This document shows, piece after piece, positions 16,853 to 25,282 of a stretch of DNA of 64,000 bases (its first letter is position 1; each line of letters starts with the position of its first letter). The notes beneath the pieces were generated by a model. The model saw nothing but the letters and a program-made list of their open reading frames with translations, searched no databases and had not been told where the DNA came from. Made by a program: the position numbers and the translations under genes. This DNA is from Falsiruegeria litorea R37 (lineage in GTDB: Bacteria; Pseudomonadota; Alphaproteobacteria; Rhodobacterales; Rhodobacteraceae): positions 2,747,950-2,811,949 of the forward strand of contig NZ_FWFO01000001.1 of NCBI RefSeq assembly GCF_900172225.1, given 5' to 3'.

Positions 16853-19800
16853 TCACAACCGAAACAGCCCGGTGTCGATCCAATATTCATCCTCAAACCC
16901 CAACGTATGCAACCGCAGTTGCACCTCAGCCGGTTTCATTGCGTCGCCTTCGGCGTCCTCAACCTCGGTCACGGAAAACGCCTCGCGCATGGCTTCGCGC
17001 CTCAGCACGGTTTCCGAGGTTTCGACCTCGGGGTCTTCATCAAACTCGGTCCGCTCGAATGTCACCCTGAGCGGCGCACGCGATTGCGCCGATTGTGACG
17101 CAAAATCAAGCCGGTAGAGCGGCGTTGTTGTCCAACGCTCCAGCGGCAGCTGCCGCGCGCCCAGATAAACGGGCGTGTACATGGTGATCTCGGCCTCAAG
17201 ATCTTGCGCTGATTTGCGCGCGTCCAGATCGACATTCGAAAACAGGATACGATCCGACATGATCTGGCCCGAGCTGTCCATCTCGCCAATGTATCGCGCG
17301 GTCGACTGCATGCGAAACGCCTGCGTCGTGACCTTGAAATTCGGGATGCGCGCCTCGCTGAGTGCGATCAGCATGCCCCCCACGGCCACGGTCGATTTCG
17401 GATCGCCAATCCGCTGCGTCACCGGATCGCGGAACGGATACCAGCGCCCGGTCTTGTAGCTGTGCATGGGGATCAGGCGATGGGGCGGCACCACCATCAT
17501 TTCCTGCAGGATCGCCCGCACCGCAGGCAGGCGCGAGGGGCGACCGGTCAACAGCACCACGTCCACGCCCAGATGCGCGATCACTTCTGCCAGGTTGCTG
17601 AGCACCTTTTGGAACACCTCGCGCGCGATGGCATCCACGTCTTCGCGACTGAAGGACAGAGTGACGTCGGTCAGTCGGAAATCCTCTGCGCCCAGACCAA
17701 CGGCGGCCTCTTCCAGATAGGCGGTCAGCGCTTCGGGCACCGCGTGATCGGCAAAGGGCAGCACGTCTGCGATCGCAATCGACAACCCCTCGAACTCATC
17801 CGCCGTCTCACAGGCCTCAAGGATCGCGACAGCGACCGGCATCAGCACACGCAGAGCAAACTGCCGCCGCTTTTGGATGCTCTGCTGATCAAGGCCCCCA
17901 GTGTCGCCGGTGAAGAGCTCTCGGATCTTTTCCTCGGCATAGCGGCCGCCCGCGTTTTCGATCGCATGGCGCAGGCCCGGCAGGATGATGGCGGCGATAA
18001 CCCGCTGAAGCAGCTCGTCCCCCGCCACCCGGAACCCTTCGCGGAAGGTCTGTTGCGGATGCAGAACGCGCCCCGCTTCGCCCCAATAGGTCGTAACCAT
18101 CAGGTCCGTCGTACCGCCACCAATATCGATACACCCCAGCCGTAGGGACGGCTCTGGCGCGGCTCCCGGTGTTTGCGGACGAGCTGTGCCCTTGAGGGTC
18201 AGAAAGCGGTCGATGCGCCCGTCGAACTTTTGCGTCAGTTCCGAATACAGATAAACCAACTGCGTGCAGCTCGCCTCGTCCCAGTCCACGATCAGCTCGG
18301 GCGGGCGCGAAATGGCGCTTTCGCCTGCGTTCAGCCCCATCAGCGACCAAACCAGATCCAGCGCGCCTTTGGCCTTGGACCGAATGATCGCCTGTTCCTG
18401 CGCGGTGGTGGCCGTGGGGAGCGTCAGGATGATCCGATCCAACCGGCGCGGCAGCTCGGATTGCGGTCGCCGGGCCCGCGAGGCTGGCGCGTTCACCTGT
18501 GCAAGCGCATGGGCAATGATCTCGGCCAGCATGAAACCAAAGAGCGACGCGCGAGAGAACCGCGGACGGATGGCCTGCGCGGTGCTGGTCTTGCCGCGGG
18601 GACGCAGCTTGGCGCGTTCATCGGCGGCCACCTGTGTCAGTACATCACCGGATTCATTGAGGAACCGCATCCCCGCACGCAGGGATTTAGGCAGATTGTT
18701 GGGGTCGGAGTGGTGATGGAAGCGCCAGTCCTGTTGCAGCGGGCTATCATCCCAGAGGTAGCGTTTCGGGCTGCTGAGACCCGACGCCGTCTCGGTCCCC
18801 TCTTCGCCCGCCACCAGTCGTAGCGCCTCGGGCCCGGTGCGCACAAAGCTGGGCCAGATGAAAGCGTTGCGCCGTCCTGATCGGCTGGCAAAGCGATCAT
18901 TGCCCATGCGGAATTCGGAAAACTCCACGCGACTATCGAACAGGCCCGAATACATCCTTTCTGGCTGGCTGAGGTCGCGGATCTCCAGCGGGAAGGACCG
19001 CGCCAGATCCAGCCGCGTTTCGCCTGGAAACCGCTCGATCAGGATACCGCAGGTGCGCGAGTTTCCGACATCCAGCACCAGCTCGACCTCGACCGGTGTC
19101 AGCCCCTCGCGTTTGGACACGGTGTTGGTCAGGCGCAGGCGCGGGATTGAAATCGCGGCATCCACCAACCGTAGGAAAGCAAGATACCGCGCCCAATGTT
19201 CGAACTTGTGCGGCAGAGTTTCGTGCGTGATCCGACGGCCAGGACGCTCTGCACGTTTGTAGGACATGAAGAGGTCATCCAGCCAGTCGGACACCCATTT
19301 TTGCAAATCAAGCAGAGTACCCTCTGCGTCAGGCTCCAGCCGCCGCAGGAACCAATCCATCCGCGCGGGATCAGATACGAACTTGAAATCTCGTGATTTT
19401 TCCGCATCAACCCGCTCGGGCGCCAGATATTGCATTCCCTGCTCTGCATCTGCGAGTGTGGTGTCCAACGCAAGCTGCACCCGATGTGTATGACCTGTGT
19501 CGCGATCCGGCTCATCTAGTTCAACCAGCCGCATCCGCGCCCAGGTTGACGGGCCGGGATCAAAGCGTTCTTCCCCCCCTGCGCCCCGATCCGATTTGAT
19601 CCGCAGAACCGGCACCGGCACCCATTTCGACAAGAACGGCTCCAAAGCCGCGACAGACCGCACCGAATAGGCATCATCATCGGCCCGTTCTTCACCCATC
19701 AGCGCCAGATCGCGCTCTTCATCCCCGCTCAGCGGCAAGAGCGCCCATTCCTCTTGCGCGTCATCGCCGCCCACAACCCGTTCAACAAACCGCGCGCTTT

Positions 19801-19918
19801 TGAGTTCCAGCGTGTCGAGCTGAAAACCAAAGTCCAGGATCTGCACCCCGGAATAGGGCACCAGGGTGATCTCATCCCGCCAATCCACCAGCCGGGCCAG
19901 ATGTTCAGAGCTTTGCAT
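16853..19918 (-). CDS. srfB: SrfB family actin/Hsp70-fold ATPase
   Basis: 1021-residue protein of the SrfB family. The actin/Hsp70 nucleotide motifs stand in order: phosphate-1 LDVGNSRTCG at about 282-291, phosphate-2 DIGGGTTD at 598-605 and an adenosine-type LLTGRPSRLP at 789-798. The first 280 residues and the last 200 are unassigned. No signal peptide or membrane helix is seen, so it is cytoplasmic. SrfB and SrfC always travel together in the systems I know of. It overlaps the SrfC-like start by a few bases, and its own start is 10 bases after the preceding gene's stop. Confidence 0.87.
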   Translation of the reverse strand: MQSSEHLARLVDWRDEITLVPYSGVQILDFGFQLDTLELKSARFVERVVGGDDAQEEWALLPLSGDEERDLALMGEERADDDAYSVRSVAALEPFLSKWVPVPVLRIKSDRGAGGEERFDPGPSTWARMRLVELDEPDRDTGHTHRVQLALDTTLADAEQGMQYLAPERVDAEKSRDFKFVSDPARMDWFLRRLEPDAEGTLLDLQKWVSDWLDDLFMSYKRAERPGRRITHETLPHKFEHWARYLAFLRLVDAAISIPRLRLTNTVSKREGLTPVEVELVLDVGNSRTCGILIERFPGETRLDLARSFPLEIRDLSQPERMYSGLFDSRVEFSEFRMGNDRFASRSGRRNAFIWPSFVRTGPEALRLVAGEEGTETASGLSSPKRYLWDDSPLQQDWRFHHHSDPNNLPKSLRAGMRFLNESGDVLTQVAADERAKLRPRGKTSTAQAIRPRFSRASLFGFMLAEIIAHALAQVNAPASRARRPQSELPRRLDRIILTLPTATTAQEQAIIRSKAKGALDLVWSLMGLNAGESAISRPPELIVDWDEASCTQLVYLYSELTQKFDGRIDRFLTLKGTARPQTPGAAPEPSLRLGCIDIGGGTTDLMVTTYWGEAGRVLHPQQTFREGFRVAGDELLQRVIAAIILPGLRHAIENAGGRYAEEKIRELFTGDTGGLDQQSIQKRRQFALRVLMPVAVAILEACETADEFEGLSIAIADVLPFADHAVPEALTAYLEEAAVGLGAEDFRLTDVTLSFSREDVDAIAREVFQKVLSNLAEVIAHLGVDVVLLTGRPSRLPAVRAILQEMMVVPPHRLIPMHSYKTGRWYPFRDPVTQRIGDPKSTVAVGGMLIALSEARIPNFKVTTQAFRMQSTARYIGEMDSSGQIMSDRILFSNVDLDARKSAQDLEAEITMYTPVYLGARQLPLERWTTTPLYRLDFASQSAQSRAPLRVTFERTEFDEDPEVETSETVLRREAMREAFSVTEVEDAEGDAMKPAEVQLRLHTLGFEDEYWIDTGLFRL

Positions 19919-19927
19919 ACGTATCCC

Positions 19928-20863
19928 TTAATTCGCTGATGAGAATGGGTTTAACCGAGTGTAGAGCGCCTGAGCCCGTCCTGCCAAGCGCCGGAGAGTC
20001 TCATCCGGCGATGGCGGCAAAGCGCCCTTCTGTTCGGGTTTGGGTTCAGGCTGCGTGTCGGGTTTGGCTTCGGGCGCGGGCGTTGCCGGTAGAACCGGGA
20101 TTTCAGCCCGGCACGCCCGGTCGGTCAAGGCAATCTCATGTTCCAGCCGCGCGATCCGCTCTTGCGCCACCTGCTGCTCGGAATAGGCCGCTGACAAGGC
20201 TGAAGCTTCGCCTTGGCACCGATCCGGCCCCCAAGGCGCCAACGCGCAAGGCGCCAGCATCAGCCACAGGATCAGGGCAAGCATGACAGCCAAAAGCAGC
20301 CATCCCAACAGGATCAGCCACCACCAAAGCACCCTGAAACGCCCTGGCGTATCCGCCGTTTGGGGTGTCAAAGGTTCTGTACGCGGAACCATCGCTGTCA
20401 GGATGCCACGCACCGCATGCTGTTCGTCCCGGATCCAGGCCCAATGCACAAGAACCGGTTGCAAGCCGCCCTCGCCCTCGACCACATGGATCATGCTGTC
20501 GGCGGGGATCTCGACGGCGTTGGCCCAGGCCTCTCCCAGCCTTTGGTCATCGGGCGCATCGCTGTTGCGCAGCGCCTCAGCCCCCGCAACGATATCGCCA
20601 ATCAGACGTCCCAACGTGGCGCGCACGACCTTTTGTTCGGGTGGTGGCAGGTCTGCAAGGCGTTGCGGCGTGCCGTGGGTTTGCGCGTACCAATCGATCT
20701 GATCGCCATGATCCGTCACCACCGGCTCGGCAAAGAGCCCCGCATGTTCATCCCCAAGCCGTTGCCGCACCGTAGTCGCCACCAGCTCGAACGAGCGCTG
20801 CGCGGCCGAACCCAGGGGCTGCAAGCCCTGCGTCGAAGTGGTGACAAGAAGCGCGCCGGTCAT
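19928..20863 (-). CDS. Srf-operon membrane protein sharing the protease gene's N-domain
   Basis: 311 residues: a soluble N-terminal domain (about 1-175), a membrane helix at about 185-215 (WWWLILLGWLLLAVMLALIL), then a Pro/Glu-rich periplasmic tail with a short coiled coil. The N-domain matches that of the neighbouring protease gene: LFAEPVV against LFAEPLL, DWYAQT against SWYANT, QPVLVHWAW against RPVIVNWGL. The two therefore look like duplicates that diverged after the helix. By position they may stand for SrfA of Salmonella-type loci, but I cannot confirm homology. The start at 20863 is 8 bases after the previous stop; the longer frame upstream is a shadow. Confidence 0.75.
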   Translation of the reverse strand: MTGALLVTTSTQGLQPLGSAAQRSFELVATTVRQRLGDEHAGLFAEPVVTDHGDQIDWYAQTHGTPQRLADLPPPEQKVVRATLGRLIGDIVAGAEALRNSDAPDDQRLGEAWANAVEIPADSMIHVVEGEGGLQPVLVHWAWIRDEQHAVRGILTAMVPRTEPLTPQTADTPGRFRVLWWWLILLGWLLLAVMLALILWLMLAPCALAPWGPDRCQGEASALSAAYSEQQVAQERIARLEHEIALTDRACRAEIPVLPATPAPEAKPDTQPEPKPEQKGALPPSPDETLRRLAGRAQALYTRLNPFSSAN

Positions 20864-20870
20864 CTGCGGA

Positions 20871-22568
20871 TCACTCCTTGTCCGGATCTGCTGGGGCCGG
20901 GTCTTTCGGGGCAGCTGCTGCCGTGAAGGGGCGCACAGTGGGTTGGCACGGGCTGTCGACGACCTGCGGAGCTGCGTCGGTACCTTGCAGGAAAGCCAGC
21001 AGATCGCCCACGGCCAAAGCATAGCCGCGGTTCTGCAACGGCCCCTTGCGCACGAAACTGTTGACCCCAACCACGCGCCCGCACATGTCCACCAGCGGCC
21101 CACCGGAATTGCCACTGCTGAGCGCGGCTGAATGCATCAAAACGTTGGTTTCCGGGCCAATTTTCTGTTCGGTGTTCACGATGCCGTCCGTTACGGTCAA
21201 GCCGGGGATCGCCCCGGCCTCACCAGCTTGAAGGGCCGCGAAATCGCCATCAATCTCAAGCACATCGCCCGGATACCCAGCTGCGATGACATTGTTGAGC
21301 TTCAACGACCCATCGCCCTGAAACAGGGAAAAGGCAGGCGCGTTCAACCCCTCTACCCGAAGCAGGGCAAAATCCTGCCCTGTGTCAGCCAACGGGCCTG
21401 TCGCCTTGAGCGGCGTGGCCGCCATCGGAGCGCCAACCGCCTGCCCCGCCACGGCCAATTGGCCGGGGGCTGCACCTTCGATCACATGCTGGTTGGTGAC
21501 AACCAGGCCGGGTCCGACAACAAAGCCCGACCCTGCGGTCAACCCATTTGCAGTGCCTGCCAGCACCAGAACCGTGCGCCCCTCGATCGTTTGCAACAGG
21601 GTTTGGGGCGTCTCGGGGTTGGCCGGGTCCTGCACCACGATCCGGTCGGTGGTATTGGGCAAGAGGGCATCAGGTGCCGCGTCTGCTGTTTGCGGGAACG
21701 CCTCGCCCTGTTTCGGCGGCAACAGCCCCTCAGGCGTTTGCCCGTTTGGCAAGATCAGCACCCCGTCGGCGCGACACACAGCCCCGTCCAGGGCCGCCTG
21801 CAACACGTCAGCGCGCGCGCGCAGCTCGTCATTCAGGGCACGCTGCGCGTCCAATGTGGCCTGTTCGGTGATCACCGGCTCCTGCTTGGGAAACAGACGC
21901 GTGCCCGGTTGCAGCAACCAGAACAACACCCCGCCCGAGAGGAGGAGCAACACCAGTAGAGGAGCCCAAGCCAGAGGCGTGATCCGCCGCGGCGGCGCGG
22001 GAGGGTGCTCAGGTTCGGCAGGCTGCGGAGTGAAGGCCGGTGCAGGTGTGGTCGAGGGCTCGACCGGCGGTCGGGTCGGCGCGGTCAGGTAGCGTCCCAA
22101 CGTGGCCTCGAAATGGGCCATCCGGGTCGAAACACTACTGCCACCACCACCCGGCAGCAGCCCCCAGTTCACGATCACAGGGCGGCCGTCCGCCACCATC
22201 ACGTCATCGGCACCATAGGTCGACAAGGCCCCCCAAACCAGATCGGCATGGGCGGGTTCTTCGGCCAAGGCCCGCAAGGGGCGCAGGTGATCAGACAGAT
22301 AGGCCGTGACCTGCGCCTGTTCACCGGGCGAGACCTGTGACAGGAGCACGGGGTCAGATTTGGTGTTCGCGTACCAGGACACGCTGGGGGTGGCCGTGTC
22401 ATTGCCCCGGCTCAGCAGCGGCTCGGCAAACAGGTTTGCCACCTCGGGGCCGGCACGGTCGGTAAGCAGCGCACGCAACTCGTCGAACCGCTCAAGCACC
22501 GGACGGTCACCGGATGTCACCAGATCGCCCGCAGTGACCTTGGTCTTGGACAGGAACTGATCGGCCAT
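20871..22568 (-). CDS. Membrane-anchored trypsin-like serine protease
   Basis: 565 residues. A cytoplasmic N-domain (1-155, shared with the next gene), a Pro-rich linker, a membrane helix at about 201-219, and a periplasmic chymotrypsin-fold protease at about 325-530. The catalytic triad is intact: His361 in TNQHVIEG, Asp399 in GQDFALL and Ser488 in GNSGGPLVD. No PDZ domain is present, unlike DegP/DegS. It may cleave a partner or substrate of the Srf complex, with the cytoplasmic domain tying it to SrfB/SrfC (inference). The start at 22568 has a GGAGG motif upstream. Confidence 0.88.
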   Translation of the reverse strand: MADQFLSKTKVTAGDLVTSGDRPVLERFDELRALLTDRAGPEVANLFAEPLLSRGNDTATPSVSWYANTKSDPVLLSQVSPGEQAQVTAYLSDHLRPLRALAEEPAHADLVWGALSTYGADDVMVADGRPVIVNWGLLPGGGGSSVSTRMAHFEATLGRYLTAPTRPPVEPSTTPAPAFTPQPAEPEHPPAPPRRITPLAWAPLLVLLLLSGGVLFWLLQPGTRLFPKQEPVITEQATLDAQRALNDELRARADVLQAALDGAVCRADGVLILPNGQTPEGLLPPKQGEAFPQTADAAPDALLPNTTDRIVVQDPANPETPQTLLQTIEGRTVLVLAGTANGLTAGSGFVVGPGLVVTNQHVIEGAAPGQLAVAGQAVGAPMAATPLKATGPLADTGQDFALLRVEGLNAPAFSLFQGDGSLKLNNVIAAGYPGDVLEIDGDFAALQAGEAGAIPGLTVTDGIVNTEQKIGPETNVLMHSAALSSGNSGGPLVDMCGRVVGVNSFVRKGPLQNRGYALAVGDLLAFLQGTDAAPQVVDSPCQPTVRPFTAAAAPKDPAPADPDKE

Positions 22569-22572
22569 GGTG

Positions 22573-23271
22573 TTACCTCCTTGCCCGGCGCAGCGTGGCA
22601 TTGCTGCGTCCGTTGGTTTCGGGCTGGTATGTGCTGCAATTCGCGTTGCCTCGGTTGTCGAGGCGGCAGGTGATGTCGCGGCGGAAAATGGACGAGTTGT
22701 TGTCACATTGCAGGTTGCCCGGCTCGCGCATCGTCAGCCGTCCGTTGCCCGGCATGCGCCCCGTCAGCCTGCCCTGACATCGCACCCCGTTGGTCGAGCG
22801 CATGATCTCGGTCCCGTTGCCGTTTTTGTCGAAACAGATACGCCAATAGCGGAACCGGGTGATGGCGCCGGTGTTGATCTCGCGCACGGCATAGTCCGAG
22901 GACAGCTGCCAGCACCCTTCCATGACCGAAATATCATTGTCATCAAATGCCCCTGGCGCCAGCCCACTTGGTGTTTTCGGCTTCGGCGGCGGCGGTGGGG
23001 GTGGCGGCGGAGGGGGCGGCGGCGGATCAGCCTTGCATTGCAAAAGCGCCAGCTTCCGCTCCAACCCCAGCACATCAGCGCTCAGGTCTGCGGTCTGCTG
23101 GTCGGCCTCTTTCAGGGCGGTACGGGTCGCCAGCACTTCGTCGGACGTGCAGAAGGTGACCACCCGATCGCTGAACGGAAGGCGCAGACCGCAGGACTGC
23201 AACAGAAGATAGGCCGACGCCCCCGTCACCCCGATGAGAAGAACCGCCATGACGGCAACAAGAAAACGCAT
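22573..23271 (-). CDS. Anchored periplasmic protein with poly-proline, first gene of Srf operon
   Basis: 232 residues. An N-terminal hydrophobic segment (about 3-25) acts as signal anchor; a short coiled coil (about 45-78) is followed by 14 consecutive prolines and then a cysteine-containing domain (about 105-232) starting EGCWQLSSDYAV, with several disulfide-capable cysteines. I recognise no family for that domain. The rigid proline rod would hold it away from the membrane. It is 4 bases upstream of the protease gene and appears to open the ten-gene operon. Confidence 0.75.
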   Translation of the reverse strand: MRFLVAVMAVLLIGVTGASAYLLLQSCGLRLPFSDRVVTFCTSDEVLATRTALKEADQQTADLSADVLGLERKLALLQCKADPPPPPPPPPPPPPPKPKTPSGLAPGAFDDNDISVMEGCWQLSSDYAVREINTGAITRFRYWRICFDKNGNGTEIMRSTNGVRCQGRLTGRMPGNGRLTMREPGNLQCDNNSSIFRRDITCRLDNRGNANCSTYQPETNGRSNATLRRARR

Positions 23272-23517
23272 TCACATCCCGACGTGGCCCGGACTTGGCG
23301 CGATCATGCGGCGAAAGTCGGACAGTCAGCCCCAGCTTGTACTTGCCCCAAGCTTAGGCGGTGCAAGCGGAATGCTGCAAGTGACTTGTTTCGCAAGTCT
23401 TTTCAGGACGCGGGATTTCGCCGTTTGCGGCAACACTGGTCGCTGGATCTACCAGATCAGAGCCACGCAGCACAGAACGGTACGCGCAGCATATGTCGCA
23501 AAGTTCGACGGCCGTGT

Positions 23518-24558
23518 TTAGGCCAGGTCCTTCTGCTCAGGATTGCCTCCGGACGATGCAGAGTTTCCCATCAAGTCCGCCATCGCAGATTCATAAAAAT
23601 GGTGACACGCCCGCCCTGCCCGTTTTGCGGAATAAAGCGCCAGGTCGGCAGCATGGAGCATGCCGGCGGGATCGGGGCTGGCGAATTGCGAGGACTGAAC
23701 CGTACCAATGCTGGCTGAAATCCGGCAGATGTCGGATTGAAACGGAATGGGTTCTTCCAGACGAGTGATCAATCGGCGCGCGATACTGTCCAGGCGCGTT
23801 TTGTCTTGAAGGCCGTTGAAAATAAGAACAAACTCGTCCCCGCCCACGCGCGCGACCGTGTCGTCGCCACGGGTCTCTTCGACCATGACGCGGGCAACCT
23901 GCTGCAGGACATGGTCGCCTGCGGCATGGCCAAGCGTATCATTGACCGCCTTGAAAAAATCCAAATCCAAATGCATCAGCGCAAAGCGCGCTGAGGAGAC
24001 CGTCAACCGCTCCAGGATATGATCCATCGCACGTCGGTTCTTGAGCCCGGTCAACGTGTCGGTAAAAGCCTGTTCTTCGGCGGCGATCATGGCGCCTTGC
24101 AGACGCAGGTTAAGCGTGCGCGATGCTTCCATCGCGGCGGATTTCGCCTCGACCAGATAGAGCAGTTCGATCGCCAGATCCGTGCCCGAGAAATCGGCAC
24201 TGGTCAGCGCATAATCCCGCACCGCGTCCAGAATCGAGATCCCGAACGACAGATTGACCACCGCACCGCCATCATTGGGCAAAGGCACGATCACCCCTTT
24301 GAGCGCCGTGCGCGGTTCGTCTCTGAACTGCAGATGCAGCTTGGCACCGGACACCGACAGTAAGCCCGGCATCGTCGAAATGGACCTTGGTCGCATCAGT
24401 TCGAACAATTCAAGAAACCGCTGCCCCAGCATCGGTTGGTCGGGACGCAGTTTTTGCAGGGTTGGCCCCACCTTTTGTACATGCCCACTCTGATCAAGCA
24501 GAACAAACATCGGACACAGCCGCTCGAGCAAGGCGGCAAGGTCATCGCGGGAAATCAT
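23518..24558 (-). CDS. HNOBA-GGDEF diguanylate cyclase
   Basis: 346 residues. The N-terminal 130 residues match the HNOBA (heme-NO-binding-associated, PAS-like) domain of soluble guanylate cyclases: FLELFELMRPRSIS, then LKGVIVPLPNDG. A coiled-coil linker (135-165) leads to a GGDEF domain with intact active motif GGDEF at 239-243 and an inhibitory site RGDD at 230-233, so feedback-controlled c-di-GMP synthesis is expected. Its start overlaps the stop of the H-NOX-like gene (ATGA), the usual split sensor/output arrangement. Confidence 0.88.
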   Translation of the reverse strand: MISRDDLAALLERLCPMFVLLDQSGHVQKVGPTLQKLRPDQPMLGQRFLELFELMRPRSISTMPGLLSVSGAKLHLQFRDEPRTALKGVIVPLPNDGGAVVNLSFGISILDAVRDYALTSADFSGTDLAIELLYLVEAKSAAMEASRTLNLRLQGAMIAAEEQAFTDTLTGLKNRRAMDHILERLTVSSARFALMHLDLDFFKAVNDTLGHAAGDHVLQQVARVMVEETRGDDTVARVGGDEFVLIFNGLQDKTRLDSIARRLITRLEEPIPFQSDICRISASIGTVQSSQFASPDPAGMLHAADLALYSAKRAGRACHHFYESAMADLMGNSASSGGNPEQKDLA

Positions 24559-25142
24559 CTGGTTGTCGCCCCCAAATCAAAGCTACGCCCCTCGGCAAAA
24601 GAGGTCTCGATCAATGTGATCGAAATCACCTTGCTTTCACCTCTGCAGCCGCTGTGTTCCAGCATCGCCAACGCGCCATAGTCGTCAGCCATAGCGCGCA
24701 GAACTCCGATCATGACACTTTCAAACCCCGGCAGACAGGGATGGCAGGTCAAAGAGAATTCATTCTGCGCGTGTTCGTCCAACTCAAGCGGCGGCAGAGA
24801 CAAATCCGACACTGCCAGACGCGCGCGATCTGGCAGATCATCCAGGGAATGCAGGAACTCCACATAGGTCACACCACCAAAACGCAGAAGACGCCGCAGC
24901 GCTTCGGTGTTCGGGTTCGACACCAGGTAAGTTCCCAGATCTTCCAGAACTTCCGGCAAAGGACGCCCCAACTCTGCGCTCATCGCGTCAAGGACTTGGG
25001 CGGTTAGGCTGTCATCATACATCAGCATGGCTTCGAACTCGACAAACCCCAAGTTCGCCGCCTCGGTCATCCGAATCCAGCGTGATTGCCCGTAAGTGTT
25101 ACAGACAAAGGATTGTATAGCCCTATTGATCAGCCCATGCAT
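24555..25142 (-). CDS. H-NOX-like sensor lacking the heme histidine
   Basis: 195 residues of the H-NOX (HNOB) family: the N-terminus MHGLINRAIQSFVCNTYG and the block LLRFGGVTYVEFLHSLDDL are clear. The residue that should be the proximal heme ligand is Pro104 (SLDDLPDR, where classical members have LxxLHxH), and the heme-propionate motif YxSxR is replaced by a stretch with Cys133, Pro135 and Leu137. The protein is therefore probably heme-free, or binds differently; a CHPC pair at 133-136 and Cys166 could form a metal or redox site. It is coupled to the HNOBA-GGDEF cyclase downstream, whose activity it presumably controls. Confidence 0.78.
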   Translation of the reverse strand: MHGLINRAIQSFVCNTYGQSRWIRMTEAANLGFVEFEAMLMYDDSLTAQVLDAMSAELGRPLPEVLEDLGTYLVSNPNTEALRRLLRFGGVTYVEFLHSLDDLPDRARLAVSDLSLPPLELDEHAQNEFSLTCHPCLPGFESVMIGVLRAMADDYGALAMLEHSGCRGESKVISITLIETSFAEGRSFDLGATTR

Positions 25143-25282
25143 GCAAGGGTCCCCAAGTTCATTGCCAGGTCAGTTTCACCCGGTAAAACTTAAGAAAGCG
25201 CCAACAGAAGCAGGCTTGTAGGGATTATTGTTCCGCACAAGTTTAAATGCTGGCAAATCACGGGATAAGCCAGCATTCCAAA

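Noticed and set aside
7882..23271. Srf-like operon as a type VI or type III secretion system
   Set aside because: No sheath, spike, needle, ClpV or secretin genes are present; SrfB/SrfC alone do not make a secretion system.
23272..23517. Possible small gene between the Srf operon and the cyclase gene
   Set aside because: Short frames there overlap the flanking genes and have no start signals; the region is better read as promoter for the operon plus the end of the cyclase transcript.
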